Assembly: GCA_016869025.1 (NCBI GenBank)
Contig: VGFA01000004.1
Coordinates: 1 to 64,000 of the forward strand
Direction of reading: 5' to 3'
DNA: 64,000 bases
Source of the DNA: Armatimonadota bacterium
GTDB taxonomy: Bacteria > Sysuimicrobiota > Sysuimicrobiia > Sysuimicrobiales > Humicultoraceae
In this document: piece by piece, positions 33,809-41,697 of the stretch
Numbering within the stretch: the first letter of the stretch is position 1
Layout of the letters: every line of letters begins with the position of its first letter
Notes under the pieces: model-generated
The model's input: the letters and a program-made list of their open reading frames with translations, nothing else
Databases searched by the model: none
What the model was told of the DNA's origin: nothing
Made by a program: the position numbers and the translations under genes

Positions 33809-34462
33809 CTACTCCTTCTCGGGAGCCGCCTCGGGAACCGCAGCAGCAGGCGCGCCCTCCACCGCGACCGCCGCCGCCGGCGCCGCCTCCTCGTGCACGC
33901 GGGGCGCGACGATCGTCACGATGACCTCGTCAGGCGGGGTGAGCAGCGTCACGCCCCCTGGGACCACCAGGTCACTGGCGTGCAGCGAGTGCCCGACTCC
34001 CAGTTCGGTGACGTCCAGATCGAGCTGCTCGGGGATGAGCGTCGGCATGCACTCAACGAGCACATCCCTCAGATGGTGCTCCACTATGCCGCCCTCGGCG
34101 ACACCCTTGGATGCACCCCGCAGCACGACCCGCACGCGCGTCTCGATCGTCTCGGTAAGTGAGATTGCGTGGAAGTCCGCGTGAATGATGTGCTGCTTGA
34201 AGACGTCGCGCTGGATCTCCTTGACCATGACCGTTGCCGGCTCGCCCCCGCCGCTCCCTGTCACGTCGAGATCAATGAGCACGTTGCGCCCGGCGTCGGT
34301 CTGAAGCGCCGACGAAAGCGCTCTTCCATCAACGGCAACGGGCATCGGCCCGCGCCCGCGGCCGTAGACCACGGCCGGTACGAGCCCCTTGCGGCGCAGG
34401 CTTCTCGCCACGCCTTTTCCAACACCCTCGCGAACCTGTGCAGTCAGCGCCAACCGCTCCAT
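33809..34462 (-). CDS. rplY: Ribosomal protein bL25 (CTC form)
   Basis: The 5S rRNA-binding protein in its long CTC-type form, about 217 residues. The L25 domain (LTAQVREGVGKGVARSLRRKGLVPAVVYGRG) is followed by a second beta domain (IETRVRVVLRGASKGVAEGGIVEHHLRDVLVECMPTLIP). An Ala/Glu-rich acidic tail closes it. ATG 34462 follows GGAGGG. Confidence 0.95.
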   Translation of the reverse strand: MERLALTAQVREGVGKGVARSLRRKGLVPAVVYGRGRGPMPVAVDGRALSSALQTDAGRNVLIDLDVTGSGGGEPATVMVKEIQRDVFKQHIIHADFHAISLTETIETRVRVVLRGASKGVAEGGIVEHHLRDVLVECMPTLIPEQLDLDVTELGVGHSLHASDLVVPGGVTLLTPPDEVIVTIVAPRVHEEAAPAAAVAVEGAPAAAVPEAAPEKE

Positions 34463-34518
34463 ACGGGAATCCCTCCAACACACAACAGGCCCCAACCGCG
34501 GGGGCCCGAACACCAACC

Positions 34519-34546
34519 ATTATAGCACGCGGGACCCTTGCCGCAA
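34519..34546 (-). promoter_or_regulatory. rplY promoter
   Basis: On the minus strand a perfect TATAAT (34519-34524) lies 16 bases downstream of TTGCGG (34541-34546), giving a start of transcription near 34512 and a leader of about 50 bases to the rplY ATG. Confidence 0.65.
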
Positions 34547-34628
34547 GCGGTGCCGCGGGTCGGGGTGCTAGCGCGGTCCGGCGCCGTGGTATCGTTGTGG
34601 GGATATCGCCGCCACGGGAGACCGCACG

Positions 34629-35549
34629 ATGACGCGAATCGAACGCCTCGCAAACGACTTGATGCTGATTGACACCGGCTACTGCCGCGCTCCCGCGGCG
34701 ATCGGCGTCTACCTGCTGTCGGGCGACCGACCGGCCCTGGTCGAGACCGGGCCTGCCTCGACCGTGGACGCGGTGCTGGAAGGGGTGAGGACCGCCGGGA
34801 TCGAGCCGAGAGATCTGCGGGCGGTCGCGGTCACCCACATCCACCTGGACCACGCGGGCGCGGCGGGAACGCTCTTGCGGCGGTTGCCCCACCTGGATGT
34901 GTACGTGCACCCTGTCGGGGCGCCGCACCTGGTGGATCCCTCGCGCCTGATCACCAGCGCCCGCCGGCTCTACGGGGACGATCTCGACACGCTCCTGGGA
35001 GAACCCGAGCCGATCCCCGGCGATCGAGTGCACCTCCTTGAGGACGGAACCCAGATCATGCTTGGATCACGGCGGCTGCGGTCTCTCGATACGCCCGGGC
35101 ACGCCCGGCATCACCTTGCGCTCCTGGACGAATCCTCGGGCGACCTCTTCACCGGTGATGCGGCAGGCATCTGCCTGCCAGGAGCGCGCTACGTGCTCCC
35201 ACCGACGCCGCCGCCGGAGCTCGATGTGCCGACCTGGGATGCGACCCTGGGCCGGCTGCGCGCCCTGCGGCCCCAACGCCTGCTGCTTACGCATTTCGGG
35301 CCGCACGCCTGGTGCGACGAGTTGCTGGCGCAGGTGCAGCAACGCCTACCCGCAGCCGTGGATCTCGTGCGGTCGGCGCTCGGAGCCGGTATGGACGAGG
35401 AAGCGATCGTGGAGCGGCTGCGGGATGCGGGCGCCAGCGCGGCCGCGGAGGATGGACCTGATGCGGCGGGCCGGCTGGAGGTCGTGATGCCCTCGCGCCT
35501 GAACGCGTTGGGGCTGATCCGGTACGTCAGGACTGCAGCGTCACGGTAA
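34629..35549 (+). CDS. MBL-fold metallohydrolase
   Basis: A 306-residue metallo-beta-lactamase-fold protein. THIHLDHAG (motif 2), a second His in SLDTPGHARHHLAL, Asp in FTGDAAG and a late His (LLTHFGPH) provide a di-metal site. The C-terminal 80 residues are helical, as in the glyoxalase II / MBL group acting on esters or thioesters. Substrate unknown. Divergent from rplY. Confidence 0.88.
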   Translation: MTRIERLANDLMLIDTGYCRAPAAIGVYLLSGDRPALVETGPASTVDAVLEGVRTAGIEPRDLRAVAVTHIHLDHAGAAGTLLRRLPHLDVYVHPVGAPHLVDPSRLITSARRLYGDDLDTLLGEPEPIPGDRVHLLEDGTQIMLGSRRLRSLDTPGHARHHLALLDESSGDLFTGDAAGICLPGARYVLPPTPPPELDVPTWDATLGRLRALRPQRLLLTHFGPHAWCDELLAQVQQRLPAAVDLVRSALGAGMDEEAIVERLRDAGASAAAEDGPDAAGRLEVVMPSRLNALGLIRYVRTAASR

Positions 35550-35624
35550 GCCACGTCCAGCCACACCGAGAGGGCGCGGTCTGCGGCGATCCCTACTACG
35601 CGGCAATGGCTCGTGCTGCCGACA

Positions 35625-35903
35625 TCATTCAACCGGGAGCGCCCTCAGGTCTCCCGAGTGTGTATCCAGGGTGATGGCGAACACGATACTGCGCTCGGGG
35701 TCTACTTTGCCCGTCAGGGGGTCGGTCGGGTTGGCCCTAGAGTAGGCCGATGTTGCGAAGACGGCCTTCACCGTGATGCCTCCCTGCGCTTCGGTACGTG
35801 TGGCCTGGGCCGGGGGTTGCCCCGTCGCGGCGTGCGCCATGAACAGGACCAGGACAACGGCAACGAACATGCCAACCAGGCCGTGTGAGGTGTTCCGCCG
35901 CAT
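35625..35903 (-). CDS. Small exported protein, possibly truncated
   Basis: A 92-residue protein with a signal peptide (LVGMFVAVVLVLFMAHAATGQ) followed by VKAVFATSAYSRANPTDPLTGKVDPERSIVFAITLDTHSGDL. The sequence reads like the first part of a domain that then stops abruptly (RALPVE), so truncation is possible. Nothing recognisable continues in the other frames. Together with the next genes it forms a run of small envelope proteins on the minus strand. Confidence 0.5.
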   Translation of the reverse strand: MRRNTSHGLVGMFVAVVLVLFMAHAATGQPPAQATRTEAQGGITVKAVFATSAYSRANPTDPLTGKVDPERSIVFAITLDTHSGDLRALPVE

Positions 35904-35930
35904 CAGACTCTCCTCGTGCCCCTGTACGAT

Positions 35931-36149
35931 CTACTGTTCCAATGCCTTCCGCAGCTCACGGTGCTGTTCGAGCGTGATCTCGCCTCGGGCGAGGCGCTCG
36001 TCCAGGATCTCTCGGAACGTTCCCGACGCCCGCGTAGGGGGCCCTGACTTATCCCTTTGTGAGGTCGCCGCCTGGGCGATCCACCAGATCGCGGCGACGA
36101 TCACCACGATCCACAACAGCATCCCGATACCACCGAATCCACCCATCAT
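35931..36149 (-). CDS. Small membrane protein with SHOCT domain
   Basis: 72 residues: one N-terminal membrane helix (IGMLLWIVVIVAAIWWIAQAA), a short linker, and a C-terminal SHOCT motif (FREILDERLARGEITLEQHRELRKAL). SHOCT domains are thought to mediate oligomerisation. Small genes of this type are often found near metal-stress loci; here a DUF305 gene lies beside it. Confidence 0.85.
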   Translation of the reverse strand: MMGGFGGIGMLLWIVVIVAAIWWIAQAATSQRDKSGPPTRASGTFREILDERLARGEITLEQHRELRKALEQ

Positions 36150-36317
36150 TGTGAGTCCCTCCTTCCGTGCACCGTCCGATTCCCGTCACCTCGTATGGTG
36201 ATCGACCCGTATGCACTCACAATGAAGGTGGCGTGAATTTACCGTGAACGAACTGCCGGCGTCACGGCGAGCATCGACATCACTGTGCGCGCCTCCGGCG
36301 TATCAACGCCGCGAGCA

Positions 36318-36755
36318 CTAGCACGACAACCACTCCTCCTCCGACCCACAACCAGCGCGCGGGCCGGGAAGCACGCTGCTGAGCCGCGGCCGGGGGCCCC
36401 ACACCTGCAGCCACTGGCGCATCTGCTCGATCTCGTGGCTCTGGGCGCCGATGATGGCCTGGGCCAGGGTCTTGAGCTCGGCCCGCTCCGCTCGCTCTGC
36501 GACCAGTTGCGCCATCTCGATTGCAGATTGGTGATGGACGATCATGTCCTCTGCGAACTTACGGTCAAACTCAACGCCGCGGGCCGTCTTCAGCGCGGTC
36601 ATCTCCCGGTCCATCTCCTGCATGAAGGCGATCTCAAATGCGGCACGGCTGAGACCCTCGAGCCTGGCGGCCGCATCCTCCTGAGCCGCGGAGACTCCGA
36701 CCAGTGATAGCGCATCCAACAGTGCCGCGGCCGGTACGCGAAGCAGCTTCATCAT
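36318..36755 (-). CDS. DUF305 protein with probable C-terminal frameshift
   Basis: The DUF305 core is clear: FEIAFMQEMDREMTALKTA, DRKFAEDMIVHHQSAIEMAQLVAERA and AIIGAQSHEIEQMRQWL, with conserved Met and His residues, linked in other bacteria to copper and periplasmic stress. Start ATG 36755 follows GAGGAGG and a signal-like segment. After LQVWGP the reading frame becomes low-complexity and ends at 36318. In the frame one base away, the sequence continues from WGPPAAAQQ into a membrane helix (ARWLWVGGGVVVVLVLAALIRRRR) and a stop at 36280. A one-base loss in the G4C5 run near 36385 would explain this. It may be a true frameshift or a sequencing error. Confidence 0.75.
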   Translation of the reverse strand: MMKLLRVPAAALLDALSLVGVSAAQEDAAARLEGLSRAAFEIAFMQEMDREMTALKTARGVEFDRKFAEDMIVHHQSAIEMAQLVAERAERAELKTLAQAIIGAQSHEIEQMRQWLQVWGPRPRLSSVLPGPRAGCGSEEEWLSC

Positions 36756-36795
36756 GAAGTACCTCCTCATCAGGATGAACACCGCCCGCGGCGGC

Positions 36796-37404
36796 TCAAT
36801 CCGGGACGCGCTCCGGCCCCTTGTTGCGGTACGCCTTGATAAACGCCACGATCCGCGGCTCGTCGTAGGTGTCCAACTTCAGCAGCCGCTCCCAGGCCGC
36901 GACCGCGATCGGGCTGTCGTTCCGGGGTCGCGGCGTCAAGATGATCTTCGACCTGTAGCGCGCCACCAGGGTCTCGAGCTTTCCCACCAGGACGGCGTCG
37001 CCGGGGTCCTTGTACGAGATCCAGATACCGCCGTGCTCGAGGTTGTGCAGCACGACCTCGTCCGGGATCTCGGTCTGGTTCGCGCCCCACCGGGCCTCCT
37101 GCGGCGTGTGCCACCCCGAGGCTGGGGGGTTCGAGTTGTACGGTGGGTGCGACTGCCCGAGCTGCACGTGAGCCTGACCCTGACCTGGGATCTTCTCTCC
37201 CAGGTCAAGAGGAGCAGGACGGACCGCCACCTTTGCGATCAGGACTGCGGCCGCAGCCACAGCGATTGCGACCCCTCCATAGATCGTCAGGGACCGCCTG
37301 CGCCGTTGCCCCTCGCGCCGCCGCTGCTCCTGGCGGCGCGACTCGAGCGCCGCCTCACGGCGCTGCCGTTTCGCCTCCCGGGATGCGCTGCCTCGCGTCG
37401 TCAT
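36796..37404 (-). CDS. DUF3105 membrane-anchored protein
   Basis: 202 residues: a very basic N-terminus, one membrane helix (LTIYGGVAIAVAAAAVLIAKVAV), and an external DUF3105 domain with HVQLGQSHPPYNSNPPASGWHT, EVVLHNLEHGGIWISY and LEHG-type histidines that could bind metal. Function unknown. It precedes DUF305 on the same strand, and both contain Met/His patterns suggesting copper handling, an inference. Confidence 0.85.
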   Translation of the reverse strand: MTTRGSASREAKRQRREAALESRRQEQRRREGQRRRRSLTIYGGVAIAVAAAAVLIAKVAVRPAPLDLGEKIPGQGQAHVQLGQSHPPYNSNPPASGWHTPQEARWGANQTEIPDEVVLHNLEHGGIWISYKDPGDAVLVGKLETLVARYRSKIILTPRPRNDSPIAVAAWERLLKLDTYDEPRIVAFIKAYRNKGPERVPD

Positions 37405-37431
37405 GCGTCTAACCTCACAAGCAAGGCCTAC

Positions 37432-37791
37432 CTACAGAGACTTTGCATAGTCGATCATCCCCTGGAAGTCCACCACAACCGCGGGCTCATCTCCGACGAC
37501 CCACGCATCGTGACCTGAGGGAAGAAGCGACACGTCTCCTGGCCGGGCGTCAAACTCGGTGCCGTCGTCCATCCGGATCCTCAGCGCCCCTGAAATATGA
37601 TACTGAAAGTGCGGAGCTTCGCAGCTCTTGGTCTTCGCGAGCGGCTGGACCGAGGTCGCCCATCTCCAGCCCGGCTCGAAGATGGCACGGCCCACCGTCG
37701 CACCGCCGATCTTGATGAGCTCCAGTCGGCCCTTTGGGAACTCCCGAACCTCATCTGGCTTGCCGAAATGCTTCACCTCTGCCTTGTTCAC
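37432..37791 (-). CDS. Cupin-domain protein
   Basis: A 119-residue single cupin barrel: IFEPGWRWATSVQPLAKTKSCEAPHFQYHISGALRI (cupin motif 1, with His residues) and DARPGDVSLLPSGHDAWVVGDEPAVVVDF (motif 2). Metal-binding His positions are only partly matched. Probably a small ligand-binding or isomerase-like protein; no specific function. Confidence 0.85.
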   Translation of the reverse strand: MNKAEVKHFGKPDEVREFPKGRLELIKIGGATVGRAIFEPGWRWATSVQPLAKTKSCEAPHFQYHISGALRIRMDDGTEFDARPGDVSLLPSGHDAWVVGDEPAVVVDFQGMIDYAKSL

Positions 37792-38006
37792 GGTTCACCC
37801 CCCTGTTCTTGGATAGCCACCTTTGGTGGCCGCCTTGCCTTATGCTCCTCTACGACTACGAGGGCGGCTCTATTCCAGTAGAGCGCCCAGAGATCCAACT
37901 GGGAGGAATCCTCTGCTGGCAGGGAAGAGGTAGATGGTACGCCAAGACACATGCATGCGGTATCTGCCCATGCGCGTTGCACGTGCGATCCGGCCGGTGC
38001 CCTAGG

Positions 38007-39482
38007 ATGACGAGCTCGGGCCGTCTTCGGTTCGACCGCGGCTCTCTCCGCCTCGACCTCCCAAAGGCCACCTGGGTGCCGCCCTACATGGTCTGGGACC
38101 CGCGAGTGCAGGCGTGGCGCACCGAGGCGGTGCACTACCCGCAGGTTCGGGAGGACGCGCCGGCCTACCACCTGGACCTATCCGACGAGGCGCCGCGGTT
38201 CTTCGACTGTCCGCCGCTGACCCCATCGCTGCCGGCGCTGCGGCCCGACCAGCAGGCCGCGGTGGAGGCATGGGAGCAAGCCGGAGGCAGGGGTGTCGTC
38301 GTCAAGCCCACGGGCACGGGCAAGACCGAGATCGCGCTGGCGCTGATCGCCCGCCACCGCGTCTCGGCGTTGATCGTGGTGCCGCTGCGCGACTTGATGT
38401 ACCAGTGGCAGCGCCGGATCAAGTATGGTTTGGGCTTCGACGCCGGGGTCCTGGGCGATGGACGCCGCGAGGTCTGGCCGATCACGGTCACCACCTACGA
38501 CAGCGCCTACATCCACATGAAGGAGATCGGCAACCGGTACCGCCTCATAGTCTACGACGAGGCGCACCACCTCCCGGGGGCCACCTTTCGCGAGAGCGCG
38601 CTGGACTGCCTGGCGCCGATGCGGCTGGGGCTCACCGCCACCCCCCGCCGTGCCGACGGTCTGGACCGGTTGCTCGACGAGCTGATCGGCCCGACCGTGT
38701 ACGACGAACAGATCGTTGACGCAAGGGGGAAGACCCTGGCCGGCTACAGCATCATCCGTGTGCCGATCGCCCTGACCGAGGACGAGCAGGCCGAGTTCGA
38801 CGGGCTGTCGCGGCGGATCCGCGCGTACGTCGCCCGCCGTCGGCGGGAAGGCGCCGTAAGTAAGGCAGCGCGGGACGGGGGCGTCCGGGGCGGGGCTGCG
38901 GGCGAGCGAGCCCCGGCGTTCGACTGGACGCATGACCTGGCCAGGCGGTCGCGCACCGATCCCGAGGCCAAGGCGATCCTGCGCGCCTACCGGAGGAAGT
39001 TGACGCTCATCCATCGCTCCGCCGAGAAGTTACGCGTGGTCGAAGACGTCCTGCGCCTGCACCCTGCGGATCAGTGCGTGGTCTTCACCGCCTCCAACCG
39101 AATGGCCCTGGACGTCTCGGCGCGCTTCCTCATCCCGGCGCTCACCGCCCACTCGGACAAGAAGGAACGGAACGCCGTGCTCGACGCGTTCGCTCGGGGC
39201 ACGCTGCGTGCGCTCGTCGCCTGTGAGGTCCTCAACGAGGGATGGGACGCGCCTGCGGTGAAGGTCGGCGCGGTGCTCGGGGGAGAGAAGGGCGCCAAGG
39301 AGGCCGTGCAGCGCCTGGGGCGGCTGCTGCGCAGGTCGGGCGACCGCTCCGCGCGCCTCTACGAGGTCGTGGTGCAGGAGAGCCCCGAGATCACCAGGGC
39401 ACGGCGCCGGAGCCGGACGGATGCTTACCAAACAGCAACGCGTCTATCGGTGGATCAGGCCCGGCAGCTCGATCTCTTCTGA
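38007..39482 (+). CDS. XPB/Rad25-family DNA helicase
   Basis: A superfamily 2 helicase of about 491 residues. N-terminal damage-recognition-like region (LRFDRGSLRLD... PPYMVWDPRVQAWR), Walker A VVKPTGTGKTE, DEAH box VYDEAHHLP, motif III LGLTATPRR and motif VI EAVQRLGRLLRRSG. The layout matches archaeal XPB. ATG 38007 is chosen where similarity starts; the frame is open to 37734, and the segment from ATG 37842 (LLYDYEGGSIPVE) is an alternative N-terminus. A Gly/Ala-rich insert (about 290-310) breaks the thumb region. It overlaps the next gene by 62 bases. Confidence 0.88.
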   Translation: MTSSGRLRFDRGSLRLDLPKATWVPPYMVWDPRVQAWRTEAVHYPQVREDAPAYHLDLSDEAPRFFDCPPLTPSLPALRPDQQAAVEAWEQAGGRGVVVKPTGTGKTEIALALIARHRVSALIVVPLRDLMYQWQRRIKYGLGFDAGVLGDGRREVWPITVTTYDSAYIHMKEIGNRYRLIVYDEAHHLPGATFRESALDCLAPMRLGLTATPRRADGLDRLLDELIGPTVYDEQIVDARGKTLAGYSIIRVPIALTEDEQAEFDGLSRRIRAYVARRRREGAVSKAARDGGVRGGAAGERAPAFDWTHDLARRSRTDPEAKAILRAYRRKLTLIHRSAEKLRVVEDVLRLHPADQCVVFTASNRMALDVSARFLIPALTAHSDKKERNAVLDAFARGTLRALVACEVLNEGWDAPAVKVGAVLGGEKGAKEAVQRLGRLLRRSGDRSARLYEVVVQESPEITRARRRSRTDAYQTATRLSVDQARQLDLF

Positions 39483-40623
39483 TCGGCTGGACGACGAGGA
39501 CCTGCCGCATCTGGCGCGGGCCATCTCCGTCTACCGGCGGTTGGTCGGCGGCCGGCGGGGACGCGTGCGGGATGCGGCGCGGGGCGCGCTCGGCGGGATC
39601 CAGCCTGATCGGGTCGAGGGGATCATCAAGCTCCTGGACGATGTGGCCACCTACGAGTGGCCCCGTGGCTCTCGGCAGGCCGAAGTGCGGGTGCGGGTGT
39701 TCGAGACGGCCGCCCGGAATCACCCGGTGCTGGACCGCGCCGGAACCGAGGCGATCATCGTCGCTGCGCTGCCCGAGGCGCCCCGCCAACCCGAAGGCCT
39801 TGTACCCTTCCTCTACGCCGACTACCCCGAGTTCCACCGCCTCGTCGCCTTCCCGCAGAACTACGCCGCAGAAGATCTACGGGCAGATTACGACCTCGCC
39901 CAAGCACAGGCGTTGCTCTACGACGCCGTCCGGATCACGGTTGAAGCCCGGCGCGACTTCAGGCACATCGTCCAGTACGCGCGTCTCTCGCGGCTGCTGC
40001 ACCGGGGCGAGCGGGTGCGCGGCGGAGCATACCGGCTGGTCTTCGACGGCCCCAACTCGATCCTCCGATACACCCATGCCTACGGGGTTGACTTCGCGAA
40101 GTTCCTGGCGGCGCTCGTCCAGGCCCGGGGCTGGACCTTGACCGCGGAGGTCGTGATGCGCAAGGGGTGGCGGCCGGTTCTGTTCGTGCTCTCGGACGCC
40201 GACGGCCTGCGCTCGCGGGTGCCTGTCCCGGCGCTGTTCGACTCGCGCCTGGAGGAGACTTTCGCGCGCAAGTTCGGTCCCGAGCGCGACGGCTGGCGAC
40301 TCGGCCGGGAAGCGCTCATCCTCGAAGCGGGCGAGGCGCTTGTGGTGCCGGACTTCGTCTTCACTCACGAGGATGGTACCGAGGTGGCCATGGAGATCGT
40401 CGGGTACTGGACCCCACAGTACCTCAAGACGAAGCTCGATAAGCTCGCCGCGGTGCGGGGACCGAACCTGGTCGTAGCCGTCCGGAAGGCGATGGCCGTG
40501 GCGGCGGGGGGTCTTCCTGCGGCGGTGTTGCCGTTCTCGAGCGGAATCCTACTGCGGGACCTCATGCCAAGGCTGGAGGCGTTCCGGCCGCGGCCGGGAG
40601 GTGCCCGACGCGGCCGGCACTAG
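39421..40623 (+). CDS. Bax1-type nuclease (DUF790), XPB partner
   Basis: A 400-residue DUF790 protein. In archaea this family is Bax1, a nuclease that binds XPB and cuts damaged DNA. The C-terminal PD-(D/E)xK-like core is visible: VVPDFVFTHEDGTEVAMEIVGYWTPQYLKTKL. The N-terminal part (IVQYARLSRLLH... YRLVFDGPNSILRYTHAYGVDFAKFLAAL) is typical of DUF790. The overlap with the XPB gene makes a shared complex very likely. This pair is common in archaea and patchy in bacteria. It ends just before the integron array. Confidence 0.85.
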   Translation: MLTKQQRVYRWIRPGSSISSDRLDDEDLPHLARAISVYRRLVGGRRGRVRDAARGALGGIQPDRVEGIIKLLDDVATYEWPRGSRQAEVRVRVFETAARNHPVLDRAGTEAIIVAALPEAPRQPEGLVPFLYADYPEFHRLVAFPQNYAAEDLRADYDLAQAQALLYDAVRITVEARRDFRHIVQYARLSRLLHRGERVRGGAYRLVFDGPNSILRYTHAYGVDFAKFLAALVQARGWTLTAEVVMRKGWRPVLFVLSDADGLRSRVPVPALFDSRLEETFARKFGPERDGWRLGREALILEAGEALVVPDFVFTHEDGTEVAMEIVGYWTPQYLKTKLDKLAAVRGPNLVVAVRKAMAVAAGGLPAAVLPFSSGILLRDLMPRLEAFRPRPGGARRGRH

Positions 40624-40632
40624 ACCCATGGA

Positions 40633-40724
40633 TGGCCGGTGCAACGCAGCTCCCCGCAGCGAGCCAGAACAAATGGCAACTGGGCCGTGTCGCCCGCCGT
40701 CGGCCGCACACCGGTGCTAGCCCG
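40633..40724. other. Possible decayed attC site
   Basis: After the toxin-antitoxin remnant the sequence GCCGTCGGCC ... GGTGCTAGCCCGCC recalls the right half (GTCGGCTC ... GTTAGGC) of the two clear attC sites, and CCGGTG/CACCGG could form an outer stem. The core boxes are too degenerate for a firm call. If real, this is the far end of the fourth cassette. Confidence 0.25.
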
Positions 40725-41000
40725 CCGCTGCTCGGATTATCACTGACCTCTCCTCCAACGAGCGAACTTCGTAGATGAGTCGGTAGGAGCAAACGAAGAC
40801 TTCGCGGATGTCGGGATCACCGAGCTCGGGAATCACGCGACCGCGCTCTCTGAGGGTAGCGACATGTCCCGCGTCCGCCTCCGAGTGCCCCTTCTGAACC
40901 GCATGAACGACATGAAGATGATGGAGCACGCCGTCCATTCTGCAGTCGTCTGGCAGGCGGTCCAGCTGCTCTCTTGCTGTCTGCTTGGCTTGCTCAAGAA
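40717..41000 (-). pseudogene. Toxin-antitoxin remnant (antitoxin-ParE fusion by deletion)
   Basis: Fourth cassette position. One frame joins an antitoxin-like start (AKQTAREQLDRLPDDCRMDGVLHHLHVV, as in short ParD/Phd-type antitoxins) directly to the C-terminal half of a RelE/ParE toxin (RGRVIPELGDPDIREVFVCSYRLIYEV). The antitoxin tail and toxin N-terminus are missing and no start codon precedes the antitoxin part; only the internal ATG at 40938 is available. This is best read as an in-frame deletion joining the two genes of a former operon. The stop lies within a sequence resembling the attC R box, as in the other cassettes. Confidence 0.55.
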
Positions 41001-41102
41001 CCGCCCTCCGAATGCCGACTCGTTCTAGCCCATCTCCGACTCGCCGGCCACTGGTGCCTTTCGCTTCTCCCCCGGGATTTGCGCCGGACCAAGGCGGTGT
41101 CG

Positions 41103-41204
41103 GGCTAACGACTGGCGGTGAGCCGCGGGCGCGGCCGCGTGTCGCGATCGCACTGATCCTGGCCTCCGCTGGCCGCGCCCGTCGGCTCCATGGGCGGGTT
41201 AGGC
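41103..41204. other. attC recombination site (cassette junction)
   Basis: A 102-base imperfect palindrome bounded by GGCTAAC (41103-41109) and GTTAGGC (41198-41204). GAGCCG-CGGGCGCGGCC pairs with GGCCGCGCCCG-T-CGGCTC, with one unpaired T that would be the extrahelical base guiding integrase strand choice. It starts seven bases after the hicA stop, where an attC should be. Confidence 0.85.
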
Positions 41205-41211
41205 GGCCGCT

Positions 41212-41427
41212 TCATCGAAGTAGCCTCTTGAACTCCTCAATTGTGAGGCCTGCGTCGACTATAAGGCCACCCATCGTGTACGCGTTGACCGGGGCATGCC
41301 GCGGGATTGTGATAATGCGTGTCCCGTCTGACATCACGACGTGTTTCCCCTGGCGAACAATGCGGAACCCCGCCTTCTCAAAGGCCCGGACTGCATCGGG
41401 GTGGTTGACGCCAGCGAGTTTGGGCAA
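41212..41427 (-). CDS. hicA: HicA toxin (mRNA interferase)
   Basis: A 71-residue double-stranded-RNA-binding-fold toxin: LPKLAGVNHPDAVRAFEKAGFRIVRQGKHVVMSDG with the catalytic His in GKHVV, then TIPRHAPVNAYTMGGLIVDAGLTIEEFKRLL. HicA cleaves mRNA when not held by HicB. The TTG at 41427 is proposed as start, two bases after the hicB stop; a longer frame upstream is only overlap with hicB. The gene order hicB-hicA is the reverse of the common hicA-hicB but known. Confidence 0.88.
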   Translation of the reverse strand: MPKLAGVNHPDAVRAFEKAGFRIVRQGKHVVMSDGTRIITIPRHAPVNAYTMGGLIVDAGLTIEEFKRLLR

Positions 41428-41429
41428 GA

Positions 41430-41627
41430 TCAGACGAGGACCTCGACCTCCCGAGTCCTCTCGTCTCTCAAAGATGCGTCCCGAGCTTCGAGGTACTCGC
41501 GAATCGCGTCCTGAATGTTGTTCAGGGCCTCCTCCTCGGTCTTCCCCTGTGACCAGCACCCGGGCAGGCCTGGACAGGAAACGCTGAAACCCTCTTCTGA
41601 TTCCCTCAGGACAACCTTGTACTTCAC
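41430..41627 (-). CDS. hicB: HicB antitoxin
   Basis: A 65-residue partial RNase-H-fold antitoxin: KYKVVLRESEEGFSVSCPGLPGCWSQGKTEEEALNNIQDAIREYLEA. It lacks the C-terminal DNA-binding domain of longer HicB proteins. The GTG at 41627 follows GGAGGGGG and begins exactly where the family does. HicB neutralises HicA encoded just behind it. Both are one cassette of the integron. Confidence 0.88.
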   Translation of the reverse strand: MKYKVVLRESEEGFSVSCPGLPGCWSQGKTEEEALNNIQDAIREYLEARDASLRDERTREVEVLV

Positions 41628-41673
41628 ATCTTCCACCCCCTCCGGGCCCATCCTACAGCGGGATCGCTCGCCC

Positions 41674-41691
41674 GCCTAACAAGAATTGGCG
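41674..41691 (-). other. attI-like half site at the Mrr-HicBA junction
   Basis: The core GCCTAAC (41674-41680) and the following bases (ACAAGAATTGG) are identical to the attI boundary at 43278-43293 (CGCCTAACAAGAATTGG). No right-hand GTTRRRY box or stem partner is seen over the next 130 bases, so this is not a full attC. It looks like a relic in which hicBA once lay directly at an attI. Confidence 0.6.
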
Positions 41692-41697
41692 CTTTCC

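Noticed and set aside
37842-38006. Cys-rich stretch (CGICPC...C) upstream of the XPB start as a zinc domain
   Set aside because: Codon use and composition differ from the gene and the known family begins at 38007; kept only as an alternative N-terminus.
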